A stretch of DNA of 29,450 nt. It comes from Elysia marginata (Eukaryota > Mollusca > Gastropoda > Plakobranchidae). The notes below the pieces were generated by a model. That model was not told the DNA's origin and searched no databases. It was given only the letters and a program-made list of their open reading frames with translations. A program made the position numbers and the translations under genes. The stretch is from positions 325,461 to 354,910 of the forward strand of contig BMAT01013347.1 in NCBI GenBank assembly GCA_019649035.1, in the 5' to 3' direction. Positions 1-9,640 of this stretch are shown here, one piece after another (within the stretch, counting starts at the first letter, position 1; the number at the start of each line of letters is the position of its first letter).

Positions 1-750
1 TCTCTTTTAGTTTTTCTATGCGACCACTGCCACACACTTTTTTGTATTACCTACGTCGTGAACATACGTTCCCAAACACGAAAAAAATTTTGACAATTAT
101 GATGATAATGATGAATACGAAAAGACGACTCTTAGAAGGAAGATATTGATTACATGGGAACAATATGAAATGTTATGATAACATTTTGGTACATTTTTTA
201 AAGAATTAACTTTCCAATGAGACTATCGAACGAACAAGCCTTACGTGAAAGATTTTTAAAAACGATTAAACAGAAACATCAGAAGAAATTAATTACTTTT
301 CATTCTATCAAATATAGTAATGAATTTAACAAACTACTTTTTCCGTTTTCAAACCGAGCTTGACGATTGTGTCATTGAGGCTCATCTCCCTGAGGTTTTA
401 TATTCTCCGCCTGAGCTGAGCGAAAAAGAGACAACTTGATATCATTAAGGTTTCATCTCCACTGTTAGCAGAGAACCATCAGTATTTCTCTATGTCCAGT
501 TGGTAGGTTTGTGGCTGTGGTTAGCGACAGTGCACTCTAAACGCGCGATGCAGTAGAAAAAAAAATAATCTGTCAACTGAAGAATAAGCAAACTAAATGT
601 TAGATTTCCCATCTACCTATTTTATATGCTTTTTTTCTTGTTTAGTTCATCAAAATAGAACTTCAAGTGTTTTGATACTAATGAGCCGACCAGCATGATC
701 TTAATTGAGTTTTGAAAAAATTCCTCGCGAAACCCCTCCGCCTTTTTTTC
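1..750. other. AT-rich non-coding DNA, no gene seen
   Basis: Stop codons are frequent in all six frames and no exon-like segment, RNA gene or mobile element is recognisable. A short GAT-type run lies near 98-118. Nothing else stands out above background. Confidence 0.6.
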
Positions 751-751
751 C

Positions 752-847
752 TTTTCAGTTGAACGTTGACCTGTGACAGGCCGGATCCTAACACAGCGTA
801 CTGTTTTCAGTTGACAGAGGCAATTTTCAGTTCGGGTGATTTCACCC
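752..847. repeat. Cluster of a repeated 9-mer with two small inverted repeats
   Basis: The 9-mer TTTTCAGTT occurs three times on the + strand, at 752-760, 804-812 and 824-832. Between and after these lie two perfect inverted repeats: CCTGTGACAGG (770-780) and GGGTGA-TT-TCACCC (834-847). TGACAG-type words, the core bound by TALE homeodomain factors such as TGIF/Meis, appear twice. Each TTTTCAG also resembles a 3' splice-site end, but no coding segment follows. A regulatory role is inferred and weak. Confidence 0.3.
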
Positions 848-1205
848 TTGGTATTTGATTATGGTAAAAAAAAATCAGGTCGCCATTCTGCATACATCAT
901 TTAAATTCACGTAAAAAATTGGAGGTTGAATTAAAGAAAGAGCAAAACTATTCTATTATCGCTTCGCCCGTTTTCTAACTACATCTGCCTCTAACATGTC
1001 ATTCTAATTTTTTTTAATTATCGGGAAAATTTGGCATTTAGATCTAACTCTGTAGGAGAAAAAAATGGGTAAATTTGAGCTCAGATTTAACAGGTTTGCG
1101 CTTACTATTATGCCTGATGAGAGTGGAGACTAAAACGCTATTCTGACCCGGCAAACAGACTTCAAGTCTGTAGAAAATGTTAGATTTAGTCTAGGGTGAC
1201 CGTGG

Positions 1206-1424
1206 ATGAAGCTTGCGGCTCAAAAATTGTCTGGGCGGTTCGTTTGTCTGTTTGTTTTTCTTTTGTCTGTCCCTTTATTCTGTCGCTTTATTTTTGTCTT
1301 TGTTTTTCGGGGTGTGGGGGTGGGTGGGTGGGGGCTGTTAAACCTAAAATCTTTGGATCTAAGATTATCCATTGAAAGTGATGCTCTAATCAAAAGTACC
1401 GGTAGAGATGATTATCTCAGCTGA
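1206..1424 (+). other. G/T-rich segment with an open frame of 72 codons, not considered a gene
   Basis: The frame runs through a T-rich then G-rich stretch, giving Phe/Val/Leu then Gly/Trp runs. This is what low-complexity DNA yields by chance. No domain or signal peptide context supports a gene. Confidence 0.5.
1309..1334 (+). other. Candidate G-quadruplex motif
   Basis: Five G-runs of 3 to 5 bases (GGGG, GGGGG, GGG, GGG, GGGGG) are separated by loops of TGT, T, T and T. This satisfies the usual G3+N1-7 rule with very short loops, the class that folds most stably in vitro. It sits just downstream of a T-rich stretch. Whether it forms in vivo or affects a promoter or replication is unknown. 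Confidence 0.75.
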
Positions 1425-1434
1425 AGGTTGACCG

Positions 1435-1730
1435 AATGATAAAACTAGATCTATATCTAAAATCCAATTATAGTAAGGTTTAGCTAGTGTATTAGTAAAC
1501 ACTAACTTATGTCAGAATCTAGAAACTCTTTGTAACTCATGTGCCATTGTTTTATCCTGATACCAAAGCGACTGAGCCAACTTCCCCCCTCAGCGAACGC
1601 GTGTTTTGATCTCACGGGTTGGGGTCTATTTAGGGTTAATATTATTACACGTAATAAAAGTTTTCTTCATATCTGGATGAGTTTTATCCTCCTAGAACCT
1701 GCTTAGCCAAAAAAAGTTATTAAGATATTG
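1435..1730. other. Non-coding, nothing recognised
   Basis: AT-rich sequence with stops in all frames. No repeats or motif clusters beyond background were seen. Confidence 0.55.
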
Positions 1731-1870
1731 AGACTGAGCATCGTCAACTCGCATCAAGATGGCCGGCCTGTATCGTGGGGAAACAATTCGCAGGAGATTT
1801 AGCCGCGCATTGTGCGAGATATAAGCCAAGTTTGGGCTTCTGCCATTAAAAAACTATGGTGAGCTTTTAG
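1730..1870. promoter_or_regulatory. Less AT-rich block, candidate conserved non-coding element
   Basis: Base composition and word complexity rise relative to the flanks. An AAGATGGCCG word (1757-1766), matching the YY1-type core, is followed by CG-containing sequence around 1800 and a GCCATTAAAA homeodomain-type word near 1841. There is no coding frame. Classification as regulatory is inference from composition and motif words only. Confidence 0.25.
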
Positions 1871-3080
1871 TGTTATAATTCGCAATTCAAGTTATTTTAT
1901 TGGCGACTTAATCTGCGAAAATCCAGCCACCTTTTAGGTAAAAACGGGTTTTACTTTTGTAACACTTCGGTCCTGTCACTGGTTTTTCTCGCTGTAACTA
2001 TGTTGAAATTTTTATAATAGAACTACCCAAATCCTCATTGTTATGTTGCCACATGGCTCAAACTAAAAATAATCGGTTTTATCCTTTGTAATAACAGTAT
2101 TTTAAGTTCTCTGGGATTTTAATACGAGGAACAGATTTGTTTGAAGGTGGATATTAGGATAAAGACTGTTAAAACACTTCTCAGACTATTGATACCTAAT
2201 GCCATACGGATTCAGAAACAGAGAGCGGCTCTACTGATCCTTATTTAATCTTATCACTTTCATAACGTGTTAAAATTTTGGATCCGGGAGTTTAGGGCTG
2301 CAACAAAATTTTAGCTGAACCTTGGAAATATTTTGAAAGAGATAAAACAATGGTAATGATATTACATCTTTGAAAGCACCTATTGAAAGCTATTTGTTTC
2401 GTAACTAGCCGAAGACAGCTACCCTTCGAATTTTTTTATCAATGTTTACTCCATTTTGTAAATACTTATGCAATAAAGAAATCAAACACCAGCCAAAAAA
2501 AAACGAAGTCTTTTATCGAAAGGAAGACTGCCAAATTAATTCTTCTATTTGCCTGAGAAATCTGTCCTTTAAGTGGTGTAGATATTTTTTTTATCATTTT
2601 TGCACAGAAAGTCTCCAACATTGAAGCCCTAATCATACTGAGGAGTAAAGATTTCATTCCAATTTTAATCCTTTAGTTCTAAATCTGCGATGGAAAGGTC
2701 TCATTGAGCCAAAGCACTGAAAAAAAAAGGTTTAGAACTGGAGATAAGGTTAAAAAGCAATAACATTTTAAAAATAATATTGTCTATCAATTATGTAAAG
2801 GCCTTTTACAGAAATAATCTGTCATAAAGGAAAAACAACTTAAAAGCTATAAGAAAGAAATTTGGTATTTACCCTTCATAAACCGAAATGGAATCGTAAC
2901 AATTCAAATGAAATATCTTTGAAAGGAATTCCATTACCTTTTTAAATTTAAAATCAATTTTATCTTCTACAACATGTTTTGTTTTTTCAGTTTTACGCAA
3001 CTTTATCCACCTGTCTCTTATTCTTTTCTCAAAATTTTATTTCTTCCATTTCCTCTTTTCTATAGTTTGTACAGTTCTGT
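1870..3080. other. AT-rich non-coding DNA, no gene seen
   Basis: Short open frames around 2442-2657 exist on both strands but are Lys/Phe/Ile-rich, unrelated to any family I know and mutually overlapping. They look like chance frames. No repeat structure was noticed. Confidence 0.55.
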
Positions 3081-3365
3081 ATCAGGAAGCTGCCAAAACG
3101 TCTTCTCGTTGTTTAAAAGTTGCGAAGCTAACACGTAGATTGACCAGCCTAAGCAAGCCTGAGATCTTACTCACCTCCCAAGGTGGCCTTTGACCTAAGC
3201 CATTATATCGGCAGTGATCCTGAATGAGGAGATGAGACTGGCAAACGTCCGCTGCAACTGCAGGTCACATTAGCCTGCAAGTGAGCTCGATGTTAATTAC
3301 CTTACAGCTGATGGAAGGATACCGCATGATTCCTCAATGCCTTCATTTATATTAGCGGTGTCATA
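3080..3365. promoter_or_regulatory. Candidate cis-regulatory block with nuclear-receptor half-sites
   Basis: This less AT-rich block contains a near-consensus DR1 element on the minus strand at 3184-3196 and a separate AGGTCA at 3262-3267. GTTAATTACC and CAGCTG (E-box) words follow near 3292-3310. No coding frame crosses it. Clustered receptor, homeodomain and E-box words are typical of developmental enhancers. The assignment is inferred. Confidence 0.3.
3184..3196 (-). promoter_or_regulatory. DR1-type nuclear receptor element
   Basis: Read on the minus strand the site is AGGTCA-A-AGGCCA, two direct hexamer half-sites with one spacer base. It matches the consensus DR1 (AGGTCAAAGGTCA) at 12 of 13 positions. 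DR1 is the preferred site of RXR, HNF4 and COUP-TF family receptors, all of which are ancient in animals. Occupancy is not shown by sequence. Confidence 0.5.
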
Positions 3366-3536
3366 AATAAAAAAAAACCTTCGATGAGATGGCTCTAGAT
3401 TTTTTTTCCATTTATTTTTTAGGTGAATAAATCGATAAAGCACAAAGCAACAATTCGGACTTCTATCATCCGTTGTGGCAAAGGCCTACAAATTTGTAAA
3501 TTTTTGTAAATAGTTATTTCAGCAAAATTAAATCGC

Positions 3537-3549
3537 CGGCCAATTAAGA
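3537..3549 (+). promoter_or_regulatory. 13-mer CGGCCAATTAAGA, copy 1
   Basis: An exact copy of this 13-mer occurs again on the same strand at 20912-20924. It combines a CCAAT box with a CAATTA homeodomain core. Here it lies just downstream of the 3.1-3.36 kb regulatory-looking block. Confidence 0.35.
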
Positions 3550-3667
3550 AATAAGGCTCATCCTGACATTGTATCGAACTAATTGGATATCAAATACGAG
3601 CATAGATTGGCTTAAAATTAGAAAAAAAACTCTGTGGTGAAAACATGAATATTCGTCAGTTTTTTTT

Positions 3668-3775
3668 TCTCTATCATAGGAAAGAGAAGGGAGACAGACA
3701 TACAGAAAGGTACACAAATAGACCAGCAGATGATAAGAGTGCTTAAGAAAGAGACAAAAAGAAGAGGGGGAGGAG
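3668..3775 (+). repeat. Purine-rich (A/G) low-complexity stretch
   Basis: GA-rich sequence dominates, with runs such as GGAAAGAGAAGGGAGACAG and a final AAGAAGAGGGGGAGGAG. There is no exact unit. It probably decayed from a simple repeat. Confidence 0.6.
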
Positions 3776-3944
3776 TGTGACTGATTTTCATTGTTCAGAT
3801 TCTAAGATGGTAAGAGCCTCGTACTCTCAACATACTCATAATAACGGCAACAAAAATGACCTTTAATCCTTTCAGCAATTAAAGGGAGTATTGTAATGGC
3901 ATTGCCAATGCACGGAAAATAATAGTTGAAATCGGTGATTATGG

Positions 3945-4345
3945 CTGTATTCATGGTGCTGATGGATTATGAGGATGATGATGTGTGGAAAAATGATGAT
4001 GAATAATTATTATTCATAATAGTATTTCTATTACACTGCTGTTGGTAATGGTGGTTATAGATCAGAAGGTAAAAACTGCGCTAGCTTTAATTCGTTACCA
4101 GATTTGTTTTCGTAGTTTGTCGTGAACATTTTCGAGGAGTCCGATTTATAATCTATCACTCATCGTTGAAGGGGTGATGACGATGGTTATGATGATGACA
4201 ATAATAATGATGAGGAAGAAGAGGAGGAGGGTGAGACGGATGAGGAGGAGGAGGAGAATGATGATGTGATGAGGATTATGATGATGATGATGATAATGCT
4301 CATGATCATGACGATGATTGTGTCAACGACAACGATGATAATGGG
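3945..4345 (+). repeat. Compound (GAT)n / (GAG)n microsatellite region
   Basis: Two clusters of GAT-type triplets (about 3945-4006 and 4173-4345) carry an internal (GAG)n purine block around 4210-4260. Interruptions (AAT, TGT, GGT) show decay. An embedded perfect palindrome with 9-bp arms and a single central base lies at 3999-4017. If translated the tract would give Asp/Glu runs, but in-frame stops show that it is not coding. Confidence 0.8.
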
Positions 4346-4890
4346 TATTAGATGAGTGAGCTATAATTATATGAGTGTTTAAAATTAAAGAACTTTTAAT
4401 GGGCATATATTCTTCGTACCTGGATTAAGAGGTTTACGACGCATGCATGTTATAAGTAAAGCGGCGCTACTTCGTGTAACAAGCTTATTTAAATTAAAAC
4501 CAATGTAAACAAGAGCATTCTGTGTAACCAACTTGACACAGTGTTCGTCAAGGCACTTGATGAGATTGCTAATAAGTTTATATCTACGAAAACTAATCTA
4601 ATTTTTTAAAAACATTTTTTGTGAGCTTTTCGCAAATGACAGCGAATTTTGGGAGATCAGAAATACTTTGGAACTTTCTAACTAAAACATTTTACCCTAA
4701 ACGGCGCCTGTTTTCAAGCAACCAATCAAAAAAATTTATTAACCCTTAAAGTTTTTAGTTTCACAAAGTTAAGCCCAAACGACGAAAACGACCTTTTTTG
4801 TCAACAAATGGAATAAGCACTTTTAAAACAACTCTTTCCCGTTTTTCTTTGTTTTGTTAAACTTTGCAAAAGTTTTATTTCTAAAAGTTC
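4345..4890. other. AT-rich non-coding DNA, nothing recognised
   Basis: No coding frame of note, no repeat, and no motif cluster above background. Confidence 0.55.
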
Positions 4891-5175
4891 CATCAGCTCT
4901 GCTGATGCGCTAATCACTTATTTCTTAGACAATGGCGTTTGATTAGCTTGTTTCCTTTTGGTGAACGCAAGCTGGTAAGTGAGACGAATGGTGGCAGATC
5001 CAAGCAATTGCTTGCTCACCCCTCATACTCAGCAGAATCGATGGGAAGTGCTAGTGGTGAGCTCAAGTCCGTTTACTGCGTTTAGTGGCTGCTTTCAGCG
5101 GCTTGCACTCGAACACTGAAGGAAAGGGAATTATGGGGGATCGGGTGAAAGGATAATGTCCTACGGTTTCTTTTT
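4890..5175. promoter_or_regulatory. Candidate cis-regulatory block with paired TAATC cores
   Basis: A less AT-rich island. It contains the perfect inverted repeat GCTAATCA (4909-4916) and TGATTAGC (4940-4947) with a 23-base spacer. Each arm holds a TAATC core, the type bound by K50 homeodomains (Otx, Pitx, Gsc, Six-like). Downstream are CAATTG E-box-like and GAATCGAT words. No coding frame. The regulatory role is inferred. Confidence 0.3.
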
Positions 5176-5850
5176 GTTTTGCCTTTGGATGACACAGACT
5201 GCGTGGACGCTGGTGGGAGTTCACATTTAAAGCTAATGCGCTAGGGGTTCGGGAGAAAGGCTGAGTATGAGGGGGGGGGTGAGTGGAGATGGTTGGGTGT
5301 AGAAAAAGTATTACTACGTTGGAGTAGGATTAATGACTGAACAACTCAGTGCGATAAAAAGTAAGAAAAACAAAAGGAACGGAAAAAAGAAAATATTTTA
5401 ACTGTTATATAGTTGTGTCAAGGATGAGATAAATACGCCGAAAAGTGATCGAAAATAATTAAGACATCACCATAGAGAGGAAGACAAAAAAGCAGCAAAG
5501 AACAGAGGTTTAAAATGTACAGATACATTGCAATTTTTGAAACGTATGAAGAAAACAAAATTTTGATCAATGAAACGCATAAAACCTAGAGCTATAAATA
5601 AGAAGCCAAAGTTGATTTATGTGATAAATAGGGAAGGAGAAATGCGAAACTCAAGGGCAGCTTCAGGTCAGGATGGAATCGAAACCACAGGCTATTTCTT
5701 CCAGGCGGCATGTCACGGTGCGCCCTCAGCATCACCCCTTACTAAAACGACGGTCACAATATTATTTACAACCCTTTACCCCGACCATAGTGCAGAATGG
5801 TATAGTCACACTAAGGTTTTCTACTATAGCACAATATAGAGAGTGATCGT
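5175..5850. other. Non-coding DNA with a poly-G run
   Basis: A G10-type run lies near 5271-5279. An open frame at 5570-5839 encodes 89 residues with no recognisable domain. Its C-terminal half (from about 5655) is less AT-rich and could be a decayed exon or chance. I could not assign it. Confidence 0.4.
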
Positions 5851-5863
5851 CTTTTCTCTCCGT

Positions 5864-5914
<51 letters not shown>

Positions 5915-6430
5915 TTCTATCTCTCTCTCTTTCCCGTTCACATTATATACGCTATCTTCCTTCCTTCAGTATCTACTTCTGTCGTTTTACCTTTCATCTC
6001 TGTTTCCCATCATCTTTGTGAATTTCCTATCTCTAAGCTTTTTTATTCTCTTTATCTCGTCGGTTCCCTCTTCTTGTCTTCGTTGACTTCTCTTCTATGA
6101 TTCATTTACTCTCTATATTTCTTTTACTGTACTTATTCTTTCAGTTTTATACTTGTTGTTGCTTTTCCACCTATCCCACCTAACCTTGCTTCATTTTTCT
6201 TTTCTCCCTCTGTTTCTCCCCACCCTTTTATCTTTGTTCACAGTACCGCACATAATCATACTGTGTATGACACCCAACCCCCCTTCTCTCGTATTTAACA
6301 TTTTCCCTCCTCTAGATCAATTTGCTCACAGTTGCCTACCCTCCTCCCACCCGCATGCATGTCTCTGCCCCCTATCCTCGTGCCTGGTTGTTGACTGGAC
6401 ATTTTCCTCCTCAAGCCTCTATTCAAACAC
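5850..6430 (+). repeat. Long pyrimidine-rich tract starting in (CT)n
   Basis: A (TC)n microsatellite at 5864-5910 (one TTT interruption) grades into about 500 bp of C/T-rich sequence ending near 6420. Open frames across it exist only because CT-rich DNA lacks stop codons. Their products are Leu/Ser/Phe runs and are not genes. The uniform strand bias suggests decay of a larger polypyrimidine array. Confidence 0.8.
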
Positions 6431-6885
6431 GGCCTGAAAATAAAGAAAGAAGAATTCGGACCCGCTTTTGATAGCGATGAGAGTGATGAGCTCTCGTAAA
6501 AAACTATCTGCTTTCAACCTCTCACGCGACTCCGGCCTCTTTAATGAATTGACGGCTTTGTTCTTGAAAACACGAAGAATAATCCTCTCATTAAAGTTCC
6601 GCCTTGCGCCTGATTTTTCCGCAGCGCTTCCCCGCTGCACAGACCTAGCCGGAAGCCCCAAGGATCTGTTGGCCAGCGTTTTAATAGCGGTCTCTATCAC
6701 GGAATTCCATTTGGAAGCGAACTTAAACGGCAATAATTTCTCCCTTACTGACCTGGAAATAAAAGAAGAGGGAAAACGAAACACGAGCAAAGACGGTTTT
6801 ATTCAGATTTGGCTGAAGTCCGTTTTTTCTTCTGCTGAATTTATTCCTTTGGTCTTTGATCCTGAGAGAAAGTTCTTTTAGATTT
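6430..6885. other. Block open on both strands; candidate conserved element or unrecognised exon
   Basis: Frames of 137 codons (+, 6468-6881) and 123 codons (-, 6419-6790) overlap almost completely. Neither product has a domain, signal peptide or low-complexity pattern that I recognise. The block is less AT-rich than its flanks, with CCGGAAG (ETS-type) near 6649, TTTTAATAGCGG near 6679 and CAATAATTT near 6731. A perfect hairpin GCAGCG-CTTCCC-CGCTGC sits at 6621-6638. I lean to non-coding regulatory DNA because both strands are equally open, but a coding exon is not excluded. Confidence 0.3.
6621..6638. repeat. Perfect 6-bp inverted repeat, 6-base loop
   Basis: GCAGCG (6621-6626) and CGCTGC (6633-6638) are exact reverse complements around CTTCCC. 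It is the most GC-rich spot in the block. Confidence 0.6.
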
Positions 6886-7032
6886 TGGTGTGACTGGGTT
6901 GGACAAAGTGGGGATAGGTTTTATACTGGTAATTCTAACACGATACCAAGAGCTGAAGAAAATACATTTTCTCATTGAAAAACAGTCTCGTTACGACTGC
7001 TTACTGTTTCTCCTTTGAATAAAAAATATGTT

Positions 7033-7099
7033 TTCTTCTTCTTCTTCTTCTTCTTCTTCTTCTTCTTCTTCTTCTTCTTCTTCTTCTTCTTCTTCTTCT

Positions 7100-7147
<48 letters not shown>

Positions 7148-7200
7148 CTCTCTCTATGTGCCTCTGTTTCTCTCTCTGTTTGTCTCTGCCTCTCTATCTC
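7033..7200 (+). repeat. (TTC)24 followed by (TC)n microsatellite
   Basis: Twenty-four uninterrupted TTC triplets (7033-7104) run directly into about 15 TC units (to 7133), then degenerate CT-rich sequence. The other strand is (GA)n(GAA)24, a pure purine strand of about 100 bases. Such GAA/TTC tracts form triplex (H-DNA) in vitro and are length-unstable. Open frames through it (poly-Ser, poly-Phe, poly-Glu) are artefacts. Confidence 0.95.
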
Positions 7201-7440
7201 TATCTTTACTTTCTTTTTCTCGCGTTCGAAAATATACATATCAATATGTTATTGTACAAAATCTTTCTATTTACTGTACACGCTCATTGGTCTGTTGCAT
7301 TGTGTCAAATCTATGATCGGCTTTGTTTTATCGAAATAACAGTATGGTTTTCGTTGCCTTCAAAATATACAAACAAAATAATACTTCGTTCAACATGGTA
7401 AAGTATTTCTACTACGTAATTATGAAAGGGGCACTCATCT
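7200..7440. other. AT-rich non-coding DNA, nothing recognised
   Basis: Flank of the microsatellite, with no repeat or gene signal. Confidence 0.5.
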
Positions 7441-7760
7441 CATCTTTTTACTTCTATGCAAGAGCGCGTTAGGAGCTAACGGAGCATTGTAACGCATGTC
7501 CAAGTTTTTCTGCAGCATGAGCTGGTAGCAATATAGGAGCGCTATTAATCAAAACGTCTTCATCGAACTGATTCCTATTAGCATTAGTGAACGAGGCCAG
7601 GGTTCTACAACGCCTTGAGAGTTCGATAAAAGCATCGCTGGGGTCTTTAATTGCTTGAGGTCCGTCGGTGGAATAGAGGGCATTTAAACTGAAGTGGTTT
7701 CAACAAGTACAGGAGAGGCGGATGATAAATACAGGGTGATTAACTGGGCGCTTCAAGATC
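7440..7760. promoter_or_regulatory. Candidate cis-regulatory block
   Basis: This less AT-rich stretch has several homeodomain-type words: GCGCTATTAATC near 7540, CCTATTAGCATTAG near 7573 and CTTTAATTGC near 7645. No coding frame. Inference from word density only. Confidence 0.25.
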
Positions 7761-8700
7761 GCTGGTGCAGAAAGAGATGAAGAAAAGAAGAGAGGAAGGT
7801 AGAAGGGGAGACATTGACAGATGATAAGATAGTTAAGTAATTTTTTTAGTTAAAATAAATGAGCTTGAACTCCTGATGCACACGTTAAAAATCGGAGAAG
7901 AAATGCTTCAGAAATGTAAAAAGAATAATGAATAAATGAAATAAAAATTTTTTTGAAAAGTGAAAAGGAAAAAGTGATGGAAAGGTTGTCAATGGAATTG
8001 ACGATAACATGGCGGTGACTGATTAGTGTGATATTCGAACATGTAACTTGGGTGTGTAATGTACGGCTGCAGAGCTGAGTGGAACAAACTGCTGAACCTC
8101 GTAAAAGCTGACGTGTTACAGAATGAAGGACAAGATACTACTAGAAGCTAGATGGACTAACGTCGTTCTTAAATTAATATGATGAACGGAAAGAGAGTCC
8201 TTTGAAAAAGTGAATATTTTGCGAGGAAAATTTGTGACGGAAATTTGATGTAAAGATCTTGAATTGAGGAGAAAATGGGCTTTTACAACCTTGAGTAAAC
8301 TTGATAAACGAAATATGATTATTGTTGAGTAATGTATACATTAGATGTCCTTTCTTTAAATCATCTAACCGCCGTAAGTTCAAGAGTATGCTCAATTCAA
8401 TGTTGATATTCTTGTTGGAAGACTAGATTTTATTGTTTGTGTTGTTCTGGTCTTTGGAGTTATTATTCCAGTTCTTCCATAGAATTATATGAAGAAAGAA
8501 AATCGTAACGAAAAAACGAATGTATACTACTATCGATACTAATATGCCTTGTCCATAGTATTAAACAGCTACACCTTTCAAGGGAAGAAGATTGGACGTA
8601 GCATAATAAATAACAGTTGTTAGATGTAGACATATTATATGTGTTTAAAAATCTGAGAAACAGAACAATTCTATTTATGTTTCTGAAAGCTAGAGCACTT
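7760..8700. other. A-rich non-coding DNA, no gene seen
   Basis: Purine-rich then AT-rich sequence. A minus-strand frame at 8174-8395 encodes 73 residues with no recognisable features. No repeats noted. Confidence 0.55.
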
Positions 8701-9090
8701 AAATCGTTTAGACACGGCAGGACACAACCGTTGTGTATCGTGAGCTGAGCCTCTTTATACAGCCAGAGTGAGTGAGCCTTAATAGGTGAAACTCAGCAGC
8801 AAATCTTATAATGAACATTGAGAACCCAGCTCATCAAGATCTCTTTTATTTCTGGGGAACCCGACCACGCCTCTAGCGTGCCATGCGACAATCTGTCCCT
8901 TCCTAAACACCGTTTACGTTGTAAGAAGTAACTTTATCAATTTCCCCTTCCGGCCTGGCTCGGCTCTCGAACGCTGTAATTGACTCTATCGAAGCTAAAA
9001 AGCATGATAAGATTCTTCAGGCTCCCATAATAGCTTTCAATTAGGACTGTTCGTGTCGCCAGTGAAGCGCCTTAAACTAGGCGCATAGAT
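8700..9090. promoter_or_regulatory. Candidate conserved regulatory block
   Basis: A dense run of complex, less AT-rich sequence. It holds ACACAA-CCG-TTGTGT (8722-8736), which embeds the Myb-type core AACCGTT, and CTGTAATTGAC near 8974. A GATAAG GATA-type word follows near 9006, then TTTCAATTAGGAC near 9035. A perfect GCGCCT-TAAACT-AGGCGC hairpin lies at 9067-9084. Multiple factor classes in about 370 bp without a reading frame fit an enhancer. Conservation is untested. Confidence 0.35.
9067..9084. repeat. Perfect 6-bp inverted repeat
   Basis: GCGCCT and AGGCGC flank TAAACT. The GC-rich arms stand out in local AT-rich DNA. Confidence 0.6.
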
Positions 9091-9640
9091 CTAGACGAGG
9101 ATGAAAAGGTTATTGAACAGCCCCAACAGCTTTGTTGTTGTTGGTTTTAAGGAAAGTCTAAAAGTTAAAATTATGGAAAGAACGTGGGAGGTGGATACGA
9201 GTAGGGCGCATAAAGGCTGGAGAGCGTGAGGTCCACAAATCATTAGAGAATACTTTTAGGTTGATTGTTTTCAGAACAGAGAGGAATTCGTACGTTATGG
9301 CTGTGGGATAATGAAAGCAGATCATCCTGCTAGCTTCTGTCAGTAAATTGGAGAATAAGATGCACAGACAATGACAGCGAGCACAATAAAAAACGGAGGC
9401 GTTGGTATAAAGAACACGGAGGATGAAAAAATCTCAGCCGTGTTGGTGACAGGGAAAATTCTGAATTTGACAAGCGGTGTCCGGTGCATGATTGCTAGCG
9501 TAGGAATACATCAAATAGTGCTATTAACTCCGGCGCGCCTGATTGGTTGGCTATGGGGATGAGCACGCTATGGCTCATTATTGAGAACGGATAACGGTCA
9601 TCAACACTGACGGGTTAAATTTTATTTCTTCTAAACGCCG
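9090..9640. other. Non-coding DNA with a short unassigned open frame
   Basis: An open frame at 9371-9562 (63 residues) shows no domain and cannot be assigned. A perfect ATGAGC/GCTCAT inverted repeat lies at 9559-9578, just after a CGGCGCGCC and ATTGG (inverted CCAAT) stretch. No gene is supported. Confidence 0.4.

Noticed and set aside
5843-6437. Open frames of 85 and 94 codons in the pyrimidine-rich tract
   Set aside because: CT-rich DNA lacks stop codons; the products are Leu/Ser/Phe runs with no domain.
6991-7401. Poly-Ser, poly-Phe and poly-Glu frames across the TTC/TC tract
   Set aside because: All three are translations of the same microsatellite in different frames.
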